A DNA stretch of 64,000 nt from Streptomyces sp. RKND-216 (GCF_004795255.1 NZ_SSBQ01000002.1:1-64000), one strand, 5' to 3'; positions 22,996 to 32,449 are shown, counted from the stretch's first letter. Notes: generated by a model not told the origin, from the sequence alone. Numbers and translations are program-made.

Positions 22996-23724
22996 ATGGG
23001 TGACACGAGTCTGCGTCTGGTGTGGGTCTACCCGGACCTGCTGAGCACGTACGGGGACCAGGGGAACGCCCTGGTGGTGGAGCGGCGCGCGCAGCAGCGC
23101 GGCCTGGAGGTGCAGCGCATCGACATCCGCTCCGACCAGCCGGTGCCGACCTCGGGCGACATCTACCTGATCGGCGGCGGCGAGGACCGGCCGCAGCGGC
23201 TGGCCGCGGAGCGGCTGCGGCGGGACGGCGGGCTGAACCGCGCGGTGGACAACGGAGCGATCGTGTTCTCGGTGTGCGCCGGCTACCAGATCATCGGGCA
23301 CGAGTTCATCAACGACCTCGGCAAGCGCGAGCCCGGCCTGGGGCTGCTGGACGTGACGTCGGGCCGCGGCGAGGCCGAGCGGTGCGTCGGCGACGTGCTG
23401 GCCGACATCGACGACCGGCTGGGGCTGCCGCAGCTGACAGGCTTCGAGAACCACCAGGGCGTCACGCACGTCGGGCCGAACGCCCGGCCGTTCGCCCGGG
23501 TCCGGCTGGGCAAGGGCAACGGGACCGGCGACGGCACCGAGGGCGCCTGGCAGGACACCGTCTTCGGTACCTACATGCACGGCCCGGTGCTCGCCAGGAA
23601 CCCGCTGATCGCCGACCTGCTGATCAAGCTGGCGCTGGACGTCAACGCACTGCCGCCGGTGGACGACCGGTGGTACGAGGCGCTGCGCGGCGAGCGCATC
23701 GCGGCGGCGGTCCAGCCCGCCTGA
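22996..23724 (+). CDS. gatD: GatD, lipid II isoglutaminyl synthase, glutamine amidotransferase subunit
   Basis: 242 residues, ATG at 22996 with GAGGAG upstream. It is a class I glutamine amidotransferase of the CobB/CobQ-like type: nucleophile Cys in VFSVCAGYQIIGHEF, and catalytic His in TYMHGPVLARNP. LRLVWVYPDLLSTYGDQGN near the N-terminus is typical of GatD. It releases ammonia for MurT. The strong hairpin 14 bp after the stop closes the murT-gatD operon. Confidence 0.96.
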   Translation: MGDTSLRLVWVYPDLLSTYGDQGNALVVERRAQQRGLEVQRIDIRSDQPVPTSGDIYLIGGGEDRPQRLAAERLRRDGGLNRAVDNGAIVFSVCAGYQIIGHEFINDLGKREPGLGLLDVTSGRGEAERCVGDVLADIDDRLGLPQLTGFENHQGVTHVGPNARPFARVRLGKGNGTGDGTEGAWQDTVFGTYMHGPVLARNPLIADLLIKLALDVNALPPVDDRWYEALRGERIAAAVQPA

Positions 23725-23737
23725 GCCGCGCTGCGGT

Positions 23738-23782
23738 ACGGCGCCGGGGCACCCGCGGAGCGCGCGGGTGCCCCGGCGCCGT
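23738..23782 (+). terminator. strong terminator hairpin after gatD
   Basis: A perfect 20-bp inverted repeat (23738-23757 and 23763-23782) with a 5-base loop begins 14 bp after the gatD stop. No U-tract follows. Confidence 0.85.
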
Positions 23783-23843
23783 CGCCTGCGGAGGGCGGTC
23801 CTAGTCTGGTGCGGGCGGATCGGTACGAACCGGGAGCGTAGGG

Positions 23844-24794
23844 ATGGATCACGGCGGACACGGCATGACGATGGATCTGCCGCCGATCACACTGGGGCGG
23901 GCTCTGGAGTTCTCCGCCGACCCCTTCTTCCTCGTGGGCTGTCTGCTCGCGCTGCTGCTGTACGGCGCGGGCGTGGTGCGGCTGCGGTGGCGCGGCGACG
24001 CGTGGCCGGTGTCCCGGACGGCCGGGTTCGTGCTGGGCGTGCTGAGCGTGGGCCTGGTGATGTGCACCGGGCTGAACGAGTACGGGATGGTCCTGTTCAG
24101 CGCCCACATGGTGCAGCACATGATCATCAGCATGCTGTCGCCGATCCTCCTGCTGCTGGGCGCTCCCGTGACGCTGGCGCTGCGGGCGCTGCCCGCCGCC
24201 GGGCGGGGGCGTCGGGGGCCGCGCGAGCTCCTGGTGGCGCTGCTGCACAGCCGGTACGTGCGCGTGGTGTCGCACCCGGCGTTCACGATCCCGCTGTTCA
24301 TCGCGAGCCTGTACGGCCTCTACTTCACCTCGCTGTTCGACCTGCTCATGTCGTCGCGGGCGGGACACCTGACGATGATGGTGCACTTCCTCGCGGTCGG
24401 CCTGGTGTTCTTCTGGCCGATCATGGGAGTCGACCCCGGCCCCCACCGCCCGGGCTACGTGATGCGGATGCTGGAGCTGTTCGCCGGCATGCCCTTCCAC
24501 GCGTTCTTCGGCATCGCGCTGATGATGGCCAGCGAGCCGCTGATCGGCACGTACGCGGACCCGCCCGCCTCGCTGGGAGTCACCGCACTGGAGGACCAGG
24601 AGTGGGCGGGGGGCATCGCGTGGGCCTTCAGTGAGATCCCGTCGGTGCTGGTCCTGATCGCGTTGGTGTTCCAGTGGTACTTCTCCGAGGAGCGCGCCGC
24701 GCGCGCTAGGGACCGGGCCGCGGACCGCGACGGCGACAAGGAGCTGGCCGCCTACAACGCCTATCTGGCGGCGCTGGACGCACGCGGACGGTGA
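23844..24794 (+). CDS. cytochrome c oxidase assembly (CtaG/Caa3-type) membrane protein
   Basis: 316 residues, ATG at 23844. It begins with a His-rich stretch MDHGGHGMTMDLPP, followed by about seven membrane helices (FFLVGCLLALLLYGAGVVRL, TAGFVLGVLSVGLVMCTGL, AHMVQHMIISMLSPILLLLG, HFLAVGLVFFWPIMGVDPGP, PFHAFFGIALMMAS, VLVLIALVFQWYFSEE). The HMVQHM and PGPHRPG motifs are typical of the Caa3_CtaG family, implicated in copper delivery to haem-copper oxidase. It stands alone after the gatD terminator; a -10-like TAGTCT lies about 40 bp upstream of the start. Confidence 0.9.
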   Translation: MDHGGHGMTMDLPPITLGRALEFSADPFFLVGCLLALLLYGAGVVRLRWRGDAWPVSRTAGFVLGVLSVGLVMCTGLNEYGMVLFSAHMVQHMIISMLSPILLLLGAPVTLALRALPAAGRGRRGPRELLVALLHSRYVRVVSHPAFTIPLFIASLYGLYFTSLFDLLMSSRAGHLTMMVHFLAVGLVFFWPIMGVDPGPHRPGYVMRMLELFAGMPFHAFFGIALMMASEPLIGTYADPPASLGVTALEDQEWAGGIAWAFSEIPSVLVLIALVFQWYFSEERAARARDRAADRDGDKELAAYNAYLAALDARGR

Positions 24795-24933
24795 AGGGCA
24801 CGGGTTGCCCGGGGCCACAGGGGGTACGCGCTCGGTAGCGGTCCGGGCCGTGGCCGGTGACCATGGAGACCTGGCCGCGGCAGGGCGCTCAGGCGGACGC
24901 CTGACGGTGCCCGGCCGCCGGGAGGAGGCTGCC

Positions 24934-25092
24934 ATGCCGGGAGCGGCGAAGGCGATGTCTGTGACCACCGTGGCGGCGCTGATCGTGGTGACCGCGTACA
25001 CGGTGGGGCTGGGCGGAAGCGGCTGGCTGTGGTTCTCGTGGGTAATCCTGGGCCTGGCGACGGCCGGGGTGATCTCGACACGGCGGGGCTGA
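24934..25092 (+). CDS. small two-helix membrane protein
   Basis: 52 residues, ATG at 24934 with a strong GGAGGAGG 5 bases upstream. Two hydrophobic segments: TTVAALIVVTAYTVGL (about 10-27) and GWLWFSWVILGLATAGVIST (30-49). No family is recognised; it looks like the minimal membrane proteins common in Streptomyces. It lies 139 bp after the CtaG gene and 77 bp before the acyltransferase gene, and could share a transcript with either. Confidence 0.65.
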   Translation: MPGAAKAMSVTTVAALIVVTAYTVGLGGSGWLWFSWVILGLATAGVISTRRG

Positions 25093-25169
25093 GCCGCCCC
25101 GCCTCTCCCTTACCCGTGGGACAGGAGTTAGGGTGCTGCGGCACCTTGACCAACGGGGGAGGCCGACGC

Positions 25170-25901
25170 GTGTTCTACCAGCTCTGCAAGTACGTCATCC
25201 TGGGGCCGCTGCTGCGACTGCTGTTCCGGCCCCGGATCGAAGGGCTGGAACGGGTACCCGAGGAGGGCGCGGCGATCGTCGCGGGGAATCATCTGTCCTT
25301 CTCCGACCACTTCCTGATGCCGGCGATCCTGCGACGGCGCATCACCTTCCTGGCGAAGGCCGAGTACTTCACCGGCCCGGGGCTGAAGGGGCGCCTGACC
25401 GCGGCGTTCTTCCGCAGCGTGGGGCAGATCCCCGTGGACCGCTCGGGCCGGGGTGCGGGTCAGGCTGCGGTCGAGGAGGGCGTGCGGGTGCTGGAGCGGG
25501 GCGAACTGCTCGGCATCTACCCCGAAGGCACCCGGTCGCACGACGGCCGTCTGTACAAGGGCCGGGTGGGGGTGGCGGCGATGACGCTGCGCACCGGGGT
25601 GAAGGTGGTGCCGTGCGCGATGCTCGGCACCTTCGAACTGCAGCCGCCGGGAAGGCGGTTGCCGCGGATGGGGCGTGTGACGATCCGGTTCGGCGAGCCG
25701 CTGGACTTCTCCCGGTTCGCCGGGATGGAGGGTGAGCGCACCGTGCTCCGGGCGGTCACGGACGAGATCATGCACGCCGTTCTGGAGCTGTCCGGCCAGG
25801 AGTACGTCGACCTGTACGCGCCCGAGGCCAAGGCTGCCGCGCAGGCGGCGAAGCAGGCGGGCGCGGGCGACGCGCGCGCCGAGGACGAGCAGGGCCGGTA
25901 G
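25170..25901 (+). CDS. 1-acyl-sn-glycerol-3-phosphate acyltransferase (PlsC family)
   Basis: 243 residues from GTG at 25170, with GGGGGAGG 7 bases upstream. The acyltransferase motifs are present: NHLSFSDHFLMP (HX4D, catalytic His and Asp), SVGQIPVDRSGRGAG, GIYPEGTRSHDGRLYKG and VVPCAMLGT. The family transfers a fatty acyl group to lysophosphatidic acid at the membrane face. The Ala-rich, charged tail after residue ~225 is dispensable-looking. Confidence 0.92.
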   Translation: MFYQLCKYVILGPLLRLLFRPRIEGLERVPEEGAAIVAGNHLSFSDHFLMPAILRRRITFLAKAEYFTGPGLKGRLTAAFFRSVGQIPVDRSGRGAGQAAVEEGVRVLERGELLGIYPEGTRSHDGRLYKGRVGVAAMTLRTGVKVVPCAMLGTFELQPPGRRLPRMGRVTIRFGEPLDFSRFAGMEGERTVLRAVTDEIMHAVLELSGQEYVDLYAPEAKAAAQAAKQAGAGDARAEDEQGR

Positions 25902-25979
25902 GTCCCGCCGGGCGGGAGCAGCGCGCCTCCGGGCCCGGCACCTCTCCTCAGCCGTCCTGGGGTGGCGGAGGGCGGCCTT

Positions 25980-26300
25980 TCACTTCTCACGGCCCGGCCG
26001 CCGGTCTCCGGCGGCCGGGCCGCGGTGTTCGTCCGCCGCGCCGCGGTGTTCTGCGGCGATGCCGAAGCGGCGGCGTTCGCCGGCAGCGGACGGGGCGGGG
26101 CGGACGGTGGAGACGGTGGTGATCACCCCGTCGTGCTCCTCGGCCGGCTGCTGAAGTCGTTCCAGGTCAGCGGCGGAGACGAGCGCGACCAGGGGCCGGC
26201 CGTGGCGGGTCACGACGACACGTTCACCGCCGTAGACGACGCGGTTGATCAGATCCGCGAGCTCAGCGCGGGCTTGCGTCACCGGAATCTCGTAGGCCAT
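25980..26300 (-). CDS. Phd/YefM-family antitoxin (orphan)
   Basis: 106 residues from ATG at 26300 ([20 protein letters not shown]); an ATG four codons earlier is also possible. The Phd/YefM N-terminal DNA-binding fold is seen ([26 protein letters not shown]). The usual end near [11 protein letters not shown] continues here through a duplicated DEHRG unit and a terminator-like hairpin to TGA at 25980, so the C-terminus is probably read-through. No YoeB/Doc toxin gene is adjacent. It faces clpP across a region with three TGTA-type repeats that fit autoregulation. Confidence 0.85.
   Translation of the reverse strand: MAYEIPVTQARAELADLINRVVYGGERVVVTRHGRPLVALVSAADLERLQQPAEEHDGVITTVSTVRPAPSAAGERRRFGIAAEHRGAADEHRGPAAGDRRPGREK
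25990..26022. terminator. GC-rich terminator hairpin between plsC-like and antitoxin genes
   Basis: 15-bp perfect arms (25990-26004 and 26008-26022) around a TCT loop. It could stop transcripts from both convergent genes, although it now lies inside the 3' end of the antitoxin frame. Confidence 0.7.
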
Positions 26301-26318
26301 GCTCACCAGCATACGGAC

Positions 26319-26342
26319 TGTACTTCCTGTATTTTCTGTACA
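26319..26342. promoter_or_regulatory. three TGTA(C/T) repeats at 9-bp spacing; antitoxin/clpP control region
   Basis: TGTACT (26319), TGTATT (26328) and TGTACA (26337) start exactly 9 bp apart. TGTACA is the known core recognised by YefM antitoxins. The array lies 19 bp before the antitoxin start and 48 bp before clpP, so it could control both. Confidence 0.6.
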
Positions 26343-26390
26343 GATTCGGGGGCACAGGTGCCCCGACGTACCCGAACAGAGGTGTCCGCG

Positions 26391-27032
26391 ATGCGCCGAC
26401 CGGTGCCGACTGCGCGCTACGTCCTTCCGGAGTTCACCGAGCGCACCACCTCGGGGACCCGAACCCACGACCCGTACTCCAAACTCCTCGACGAGCGGAT
26501 CGTCCTCCTCGGCACCCGCATCGACGACACCAGCGCCAACGACGTGATGGCGCAGCTGCTGCATCTCGAACATGCCGCGCCGGACCGGGACATCTCGCTG
26601 TACATCAACTCCCCCGGCGGCTCGTTCACAGCCATGACGGCGGTGTACGACACGATGCGGTTCATCGAGTGCGACATCGAGACCGTCTGCCTGGGACAGG
26701 CCGCGTCGGCGGCGTCGGTGCTGCTGGCGGCAGGGACGCCCGGCAAGCGGCTCGCCCTGCCCGGTGCGCGCGTGCTCCTGCACGAACCGGCGTTCGACGA
26801 GCCGGTGCAGGGGCAGGCCGAGGATCTGGCCATCCAGGCCCGGGAACTGCTGCGGACCCGTGCCCTGCTGGAGGAGCTGTACGTGCGGCACACCGGCCGC
26901 AGCGCCGAGGCGGTACGGGCCGACCTGGACCGGGACACGGTGCTGGACGCGGAGGGCGCCGTGGCGCACGGCCTGGTCGACCGGATCACGGTCCCCCGCA
27001 AAGGTGCGTTCGCGGCGCGCGGGCGGGGGTGA
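26391..27032 (+). CDS. clpP: ATP-dependent Clp protease proteolytic subunit (ClpP paralogue)
   Basis: 213 residues, ATG at 26391 with AGAGGTG upstream. Catalytic Ser is in [12 protein letters not shown] (about S106) and His in RVLLHEPAF (about H131); the [19 protein letters not shown] loop is classical ClpP. It belongs to the divergent single-gene Streptomyces clpP type rather than to the clpP1P2 operon, judging by the absence of a second clpP or clpX. It needs a Clp ATPase from elsewhere. The next gene starts 4 bp after the stop. Confidence 0.93.
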   Translation: MRRPVPTARYVLPEFTERTTSGTRTHDPYSKLLDERIVLLGTRIDDTSANDVMAQLLHLEHAAPDRDISLYINSPGGSFTAMTAVYDTMRFIECDIETVCLGQAASAASVLLAAGTPGKRLALPGARVLLHEPAFDEPVQGQAEDLAIQARELLRTRALLEELYVRHTGRSAEAVRADLDRDTVLDAEGAVAHGLVDRITVPRKGAFAARGRG

Positions 27033-27036
27033 GGGC

Positions 27037-27357
27037 GTGCTGCCGCCGGAACTCCCGCCGCTGCCGTCACTCACCCGGGCCGAGGGGGCAGTGGTCGACT
27101 CCTACCTCGAGGTCGTCGACCTGCTGGGCCGCATCAACCCCGCCCGCGGCAGCGACACCTACGGCGCGCTGCGTGCCGCACAGGCGCTGACCGGCCGGGC
27201 GGCCGCGCTGCGGGACGCGTTGACGCTCATGCAGCAGCGCGGCGAGCGGGATCTGCACGCCGCGACGCTGGCCCGCGCGCTGCGGGTGCTGGACGGTGAG
27301 CGGCGCGCCGCTCGGGTGACACTGCCCGCGACGGGAAACGGTGCCACGAAGGAGTGA
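27037..27357 (+). CDS. hypothetical helical protein, clpP-linked
   Basis: 106 residues from GTG at 27037, 4 bp after the clpP stop, with GGGGGTGAGG upstream. It is predicted almost fully helical (LTRAEGAVVDSYLEVVDLLG, YGALRAAQALTGRAAALRDA, RDLHAATLARALRVLDGERR). No family recognised. The tight coupling suggests a partner or adaptor for this ClpP; that is inference only. Confidence 0.7.
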   Translation: MLPPELPPLPSLTRAEGAVVDSYLEVVDLLGRINPARGSDTYGALRAAQALTGRAAALRDALTLMQQRGERDLHAATLARALRVLDGERRAARVTLPATGNGATKE

Positions 27358-27376
27358 ACGGGCACCACGCGGCAAC

Positions 27377-27922
27377 ATGACGGGCATGACCACCCGCAAC
27401 GAGACGCCCGCGGAACGCGCCGACCGGAACTTCCTGGAACTGCTCCAGGAGCTCCGCGTCATCCAGACCGGTGTGCAGATCCTCTTCGCGTTCCTGCTCA
27501 CCCTCGCGTTCACGGCGCGGTTCCCGGAACTGGACTCCTTCCAGCGCGGCACCTACATCGCGACGCTCCTGCTGTCCGTGCTGGCGGCGATCCTGTTCAC
27601 CGCCCCGGCGGCACTGCACCGCACGCTGTTCCGGCGGGGAGCCAAGCGGCTCATCGTGGACGTCTCCGCACGGTTCGCCGCCGCCGGGCTGTTCGCGCTG
27701 GCGCTGGCACTGGCGGGCGCGGTGCTGCTGGTGGTGGACGTGGTACTGGGCCGGAGTGCGGGCGTATCGGTGGCGGTGGCGGCGCTCGCGGTGTGCGCAG
27801 GATCGTGGGCGCTGCTTCCGCTGTGGCTGCGCCGGGGCCGGGTACGCCGGGATCCCGACGAGCCCGAGGGGACGCGCCGGCCGGGCGACGGGCCGGGCCC
27901 GGCCGCCGGCTCGGTGCGCTGA
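27377..27922 (+). CDS. DUF6328 family membrane protein
   Basis: 181 residues from ATG at 27377; an ATG three codons later is equally possible, and neither has a strong ribosome site. The conserved start ADRNFLELLQELRVIQTGVQ leads into four membrane helices (ILFAFLLTLAFTARF, YIATLLLSVLAAILFTAP, FAAAGLFALALALAGAVLLV, SVAVAALAVCAGSWALLPLW) and a charged tail. The family is common in actinobacteria and has no assigned function. Confidence 0.82.
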   Translation: MTGMTTRNETPAERADRNFLELLQELRVIQTGVQILFAFLLTLAFTARFPELDSFQRGTYIATLLLSVLAAILFTAPAALHRTLFRRGAKRLIVDVSARFAAAGLFALALALAGAVLLVVDVVLGRSAGVSVAVAALAVCAGSWALLPLWLRRGRVRRDPDEPEGTRRPGDGPGPAAGSVR

Positions 27923-27963
27923 GCGGCGCCGGCGCGTTGGTCCGGCGGCTCGCCCCGGGGCGG

Positions 27964-29133
27964 TCAGCGGTGACCGTACCGGGCTCCTGGCGGGGCGGTG
28001 GAGACGATGACATCGGCGGCGTGGTCGAGGTCGGCGCCGGTGAGGTCGGCACGGGCGGTGAGGCGCAGGCGGGAGATGCCGTCAGGGACGGAGGGCGGGC
28101 GGAAGCAGCCCACGGTCAGCCCACGGGACGCGCACTCGGCCTGCCAGCGGACCGCCTCCTGCGGCGTGGGGGCGTGCACGGAGACCACCGCGGCGTCGGG
28201 ACGTGCCCCGATCAGGCCGGCAGCGGTGAGCCGGTCGTGCAGTCCGGCGGCGGCGGCCCGTACCCGCGCGGCGCGGGCGGGCTCGGCGCGGAGCAGGCGG
28301 AGCGCGGCGAGGGCGGCGGCCGTGGCGGCGGGCGCCAGGCCGGTGTCGAAGATGAAGGTGCGGGCCGTGCTCACGAGGTGGTCGATGACGCGTGCGGGCC
28401 CCAGGACGGCCCCGCCCTGGGCGGCCAGCGACTTGGAGAGGGTGACGGTGACGACGGTGTCGGGACTGCCGGCCAGACCGGCGGCGTGCGGGGCACCGCG
28501 TCCGCCGTCGCCGAGCACGCCGAGACCATGGGCGTCGTCGACGAGGAGCGCGGTACCGTGCGCGCGGCAGGCGGCCGCGAGGGCGCCCAGGGGCGCGGCA
28601 TCGCCGTCGACGGAGAAAACCGAGTCGGTGAGCGCCAGGGCCCGCCCCGGGTGCCCGTCGAGGGTCTTACCCACCGCGTCCGGGTCGCTGTGCGGGACGA
28701 CGACGGTGCGGGCGCGGGAGAGCCGGCATCCGTCGATGAGAGAGGCGTGGTTGGCTGCGTCGGAGACCAGCAGCGTGCCGGAGTCGGTCAGTGCGGTGAC
28801 GGCGGCGAGGTTGGCGGCGTAGCCGGAGGCGAGCACGAGGCCCGCTTCGAAGCCGCAGAAAGCGGCGAGTTCGGCCTCGAGTTCGGCGTGCAGCTCGGTG
28901 GAGCCGGTGACGAGGCGGGAGCCGGTGGAGCCGGCGCCCCAGCGGCGGGCGGCAGCGGCCGCCGCGTCGGTGATCTGCGGGTGACGGGCGAGGCCGAGAT
29001 AGTCGTTGCCCGCGAGGTCCACACCGGAGCGGTCCGCGGCGCGCGGCCTCAGCGTCCGGTTCAGTCCGGCGCGGTGGCGCAGGCGTTCGGCCTCCTCCAG
29101 CCAGTGGAAGGGGTCGCGGGGCCGGCCGGGCAT
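27964..29133 (-). CDS. bioF: 8-amino-7-oxononanoate synthase
   Basis: 389 residues, ATG at 29133. PLP-dependent condensation of pimeloyl-thioester with L-alanine, the first committed ring-assembly step of biotin synthesis. Signs: DLAGNDYLGLARHP, GSTGSRLVTGSTELHAELE, DDAHGLGVLG, and the PLP Lys in VTVTLSKSLAAQGG. It is divergent from bioBAD across a 154-bp region with an inverted repeat. Confidence 0.95.
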   Translation of the reverse strand: MPGRPRDPFHWLEEAERLRHRAGLNRTLRPRAADRSGVDLAGNDYLGLARHPQITDAAAAAARRWGAGSTGSRLVTGSTELHAELEAELAAFCGFEAGLVLASGYAANLAAVTALTDSGTLLVSDAANHASLIDGCRLSRARTVVVPHSDPDAVGKTLDGHPGRALALTDSVFSVDGDAAPLGALAAACRAHGTALLVDDAHGLGVLGDGGRGAPHAAGLAGSPDTVVTVTLSKSLAAQGGAVLGPARVIDHLVSTARTFIFDTGLAPAATAAALAALRLLRAEPARAARVRAAAAGLHDRLTAAGLIGARPDAAVVSVHAPTPQEAVRWQAECASRGLTVGCFRPPSVPDGISRLRLTARADLTGADLDHAADVIVSTAPPGARYGHR

Positions 29134-29200
29134 GGCGGGGTCCTGTCCTCGTCTGCGGTCGTAGGCTTCCGACAAAGGTAGCCGCGGGCCGGACAGGCCG

Positions 29201-29222
29201 GGGTGTGGCGATACACACACCC
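29201..29222. promoter_or_regulatory. inverted repeat in the bioF-bioB divergent region
   Basis: GGGTGTG-N8-CACACCC, midway between bioF (ATG at 29133) and bioB (ATG at 29288). A candidate site for biotin-responsive control of both units. It does not resemble the TGAAC/GTTCA boxes reported for BioQ, so the regulator is unknown. Confidence 0.4.
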
Positions 29223-29287
29223 GTTTCCGCCGATCTTGTGGACTCTCTCCTTTCGCGGCGCGCCCGGCGTAGGCGAGTATCAGCGCC

Positions 29288-30352
29288 ATGGACCTGCTGA
29301 ACACTCTGGTGGACAAGGGGCTGCGGCGCGAACTGCCGACGCGCGACGAGGCGCTGGCGGTACTGGCGACGGCGGACGACGAACTCCTCGACGTGGTCGC
29401 CGCGGCCGGGAAGGTACGGCGCCACTGGTTCGGACGGCGGGTCAAACTCAACTACCTGATCAACCTGAAGTCCGGGCTGTGCCCGGAGGACTGCTCGTAC
29501 TGCTCGCAGCGCCTGGGTTCGAAGGCGGAGATCCTCAAGTACACGTGGCTGAAGCCGGACGAGGCCGCGCAGGCCGCCGCCGCCGGGGTGGCGGGCGGCG
29601 CCAAGCGGGTGTGCCTGGTGGCCAGCGGGCGGGGCCCCACCGACCGGGACGTGGACCGCGTGTCGGAGACGATCGCGGCGGTCAAGGGCGAGCACGGGGA
29701 CGTGGAGGTGTGCGCGTGCCTCGGACTGCTTTCCGACGGGCAGGCCAGCCGCCTCAAGGACGCCGGAGCGGACGCCTACAACCACAACCTCAACACCTCC
29801 GAGTCGACGTACAAGGACATCTGCACCACGCACGACTACGCCGACCGGGTGGAGACGGTGCAGCAGGCCCAGCAGGCCGGGCTGTCGGCGTGTTCCGGGC
29901 TGATCGCCGGCATGGGCGAGTCCGACGAGGACCTGGTCGACGTGGTGTTCGGGCTGCGTGAGATGGACCCGGACTCGGTGCCCGTCAACTTCCTCATCCC
30001 GTTCGAGGGCACTCCGCTCGCCGGCGAGTGGAACCTGACGCCGCAGCGCTGCCTGCGCATCCTGGCGATGGTGCGCTTCGTGTGCCCGGACGCCGAGGTC
30101 CGGCTGGCGGGGGGCCGCGAGGTTCAGCTGCGGTCGATGCAGCCGCTCGCGCTGCACCTGGCGAACTCCATCTTCCTCGGCGACTACCTCACCAGCGAGG
30201 GGCAGGCGGGCAAGGCGGACCTGGAGATGATCGCCGACGCCGGTTTCGAGGTGGAGGGCGCGGACACCACCACCCTGCCCGAGCACCGGACCGACGGGCT
30301 GGTGTCCGTGCGGCGGCGCGGCGCCGGCACCGGACTGCCGCCCAATGCCTGA
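29288..30352 (+). CDS. bioB: biotin synthase
   Basis: 354 residues, ATG at 29288. Radical-SAM enzyme that inserts sulfur into dethiobiotin. The [4Fe-4S] [10 protein letters not shown] motif (Cys 65, 69, 72) binds [23 protein letters not shown] is the conserved DNLD-type helix region, and RLAGGRE holds the Arg near the second cluster. The tail beyond residue 330 is variable. bioA starts inside the last codons (ATG 30345, TGA 30350-30352). Confidence 0.96.
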   Translation: MDLLNTLVDKGLRRELPTRDEALAVLATADDELLDVVAAAGKVRRHWFGRRVKLNYLINLKSGLCPEDCSYCSQRLGSKAEILKYTWLKPDEAAQAAAAGVAGGAKRVCLVASGRGPTDRDVDRVSETIAAVKGEHGDVEVCACLGLLSDGQASRLKDAGADAYNHNLNTSESTYKDICTTHDYADRVETVQQAQQAGLSACSGLIAGMGESDEDLVDVVFGLREMDPDSVPVNFLIPFEGTPLAGEWNLTPQRCLRILAMVRFVCPDAEVRLAGGREVQLRSMQPLALHLANSIFLGDYLTSEGQAGKADLEMIADAGFEVEGADTTTLPEHRTDGLVSVRRRGAGTGLPPNA

Positions 30353-31718
30353 GCCGTTCACCGGAGGAGGCCACCCCGTCGGCGGAGGCGGGCTCACGGC
30401 GTCCGAACTGCTGGCGCTGGACCGGCGCCACGTGTGGCACCCGTACGGGCCGATGCCCGGGCGGGAGGAGCCGCTGCTGGTGGAGTCCGCGTCGGGTGTG
30501 CGGCTGCGGCTGGCCGAGCCGGTGGAGGGCCGCCGTGAGCTGGTGGACGGCATGTCGTCGTGGTGGTCGGCCGTCCACGGCTACAACCACCCGGTGCTCA
30601 ACGCCGCCGTGACCGAGCAGCTGGGGCGGATGAGCCACGTGATGTTCGGCGGGCTGACGCACGGGCCGGCGGTGCGGCTGAGCAGGCGGCTGGTCGACAT
30701 CACCCCCGAGGGGCTGGAGCACGTCTTCCTCGCCGACTCCGGTTCGGTGTCGGTGGAGGTCGCGCTCAAGATGTGTCTGCAGTACCAGCGGTCCCGGGGC
30801 CAGCCGCGCCGGCAGCGGCTGCTGACCTGGCGAGGTGGCTACCACGGCGACACGTGGAACCCGATGTCGGTGTGCGATCCGGACGGCGGTATGCACGGCC
30901 TGTGGGCCGGGGTACTGCCCCGTCAGGTGTTCGCGGACGCGCCGCCGTCCGGCTTCGACGCCGCGGTGGACCCGGTGTACGCCGCGCACCTGCGGGAGTT
31001 GGTGGCGCGGCACGCGGACGAACTGGCCGCGGTGATCGTGGAACCGGTGGTGCAGGGCGCGGGCGGCATGCGCTTCCACTCCCCCGGCTATCTGCGGGTG
31101 CTGCGGGAGGCGTGCGACGAGCACGACGTGCTGCTGGTGCTGGACGAGATCGCCACCGGCTTCGGCCGTACGGGCGCACTGTTCGCTTCCGGGCACGCCG
31201 GGATCGCGCCGGACGTGCTGTGTGTGGGCAAGGCCCTGACGGGCGGCTACCTGACGATGGCGGCGACGCTGTGCACGTCGCGGGTGGCCGAGGGGATCTC
31301 GCGGGGCGAGGTGCCGGTGCTCGCGCACGGACCGACGTTCATGGGGAATCCGCTGGCGGCGGCGGTCGCCGACGCTTCGCTGGATCTGCTGCTCGGGCAG
31401 GACTGGGCGGCGGAGGTCGCACGGGTGGAGTCGGGGCTGCGCGCCGGTCTTGAGCCGGTACGGGCACTGCCCGGGGTGCGGGACGTGCGGGTGCTCGGTG
31501 CCGTCGGGGTGGTGCAGCTGGACGACCCGGTGGACACCGCCGCGGCCGGGCGGGCGGCCGTACGCGAGGGCGTGTGGCTGCGTCCGTTCCGCGACACGGT
31601 GTACACGATGCCTCCCTACGTGACCGGCGACGAGGACGTGGCACGCGTCTGTGCCGGCGTACGGGCGGCCGTGGCCGCCTCGGTGGAGGCCACGGGCGCA
31701 ACGGGGACGGCGCGATGA
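30345..31718 (+). CDS. bioA: adenosylmethionine-8-amino-7-oxononanoate aminotransferase
   Basis: 457 residues, ATG at 30345 overlapping bioB by 8 bp. Transfers the amino group of SAM to 7-keto-8-aminopelargonate. Family signatures: [58 protein letters not shown], and the PLP Lys in [11 protein letters not shown]. Its TGA overlaps the bioD ATG (ATGA). Confidence 0.96.
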   Translation: MPEPFTGGGHPVGGGGLTASELLALDRRHVWHPYGPMPGREEPLLVESASGVRLRLAEPVEGRRELVDGMSSWWSAVHGYNHPVLNAAVTEQLGRMSHVMFGGLTHGPAVRLSRRLVDITPEGLEHVFLADSGSVSVEVALKMCLQYQRSRGQPRRQRLLTWRGGYHGDTWNPMSVCDPDGGMHGLWAGVLPRQVFADAPPSGFDAAVDPVYAAHLRELVARHADELAAVIVEPVVQGAGGMRFHSPGYLRVLREACDEHDVLLVLDEIATGFGRTGALFASGHAGIAPDVLCVGKALTGGYLTMAATLCTSRVAEGISRGEVPVLAHGPTFMGNPLAAAVADASLDLLLGQDWAAEVARVESGLRAGLEPVRALPGVRDVRVLGAVGVVQLDDPVDTAAAGRAAVREGVWLRPFRDTVYTMPPYVTGDEDVARVCAGVRAAVAASVEATGATGTAR

Positions 31719-32449
31719 CGGTCCTGGTCGTCACCGGTACGGGCACCGGGGTCGGCAAGACGGTGGCCACCGCGGCGCTCGCCGCCGCCGCGGTTCGGGC
31801 GGGGCGTTCGACGGCGGTGGTCAAGCCAGCGCAGACGGGCGTCGCGCCCGGTGAGGCCGGTGACGTGGCGGAGGTCGCACGGCTGGCCGGGGACGCGGTG
31901 GAGACCGCGGAGCTGGCCCGCTACCCCGAGCCGCTGGCTCCGGCCACGGCCGCGCGCCGGGCCGGGATGGACACGCTGCCGCCGGCGCGGGTCGCCGCGG
32001 CGGTGCGGGACCTGGCCGGGCGGCACGATCTGGTGCTCGTCGAGGGCGCCGGCGGGCTGCTGGTGCGGTTCGACCAGGAGGGCACCACGCTCGCCGACAC
32101 GGCGCGGCTGCTCTCGGCGCCGGTGGTGGTGGTCGCGGACGCGGCACTGGGAACGCTGAACGCGACGGCACTCACCGCGGAGGCGCTGCGGGCGCGCGGG
32201 CTCGACTGCGCGGGTGTGGTGGTCGGCGCGTGGCCGGCCGCGCCGGGGCTGGACCACCGGTGCAACCTGGAGGATCTCCCGGTGGTCGCGGGCGCACCGC
32301 TGGCCGGGCTGCTGCCCCAGGGCGCGGGCGGCATGTCGCCGGAGGCCTTCCGGGCTGCGGCTGCGGGCTGGCTGGCGCCGTCGCTGGGCGGCACGTGGGA
32401 CGGGGGGCCGTGCGCGCCGGCGACCGGGGAAACCGGGGCGGGCGGCTGA
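31715..32449 (+). CDS. bioD: dethiobiotin synthetase
   Basis: 244 residues, ATG at 31715. ATP-dependent carboxylation of 7,8-diaminononanoate to dethiobiotin. P-loop [14 protein letters not shown], substrate Lys in VVKPAQTG, and [11 protein letters not shown]. Last gene of bioBAD, fully overlapped with bioA. Confidence 0.95.
   Translation: MTVLVVTGTGTGVGKTVATAALAAAAVRAGRSTAVVKPAQTGVAPGEAGDVAEVARLAGDAVETAELARYPEPLAPATAARRAGMDTLPPARVAAAVRDLAGRHDLVLVEGAGGLLVRFDQEGTTLADTARLLSAPVVVVADAALGTLNATALTAEALRARGLDCAGVVVGAWPAAPGLDHRCNLEDLPVVAGAPLAGLLPQGAGGMSPEAFRAAAAGWLAPSLGGTWDGGPCAPATGETGAGG

Noticed and set aside
25170..26300. a toxin partner for the Phd/YefM antitoxin
   Set aside because: Both flanks were read; the neighbours are a PlsC acyltransferase and ClpP, and no YoeB, RelE or Fic-like frame is present.
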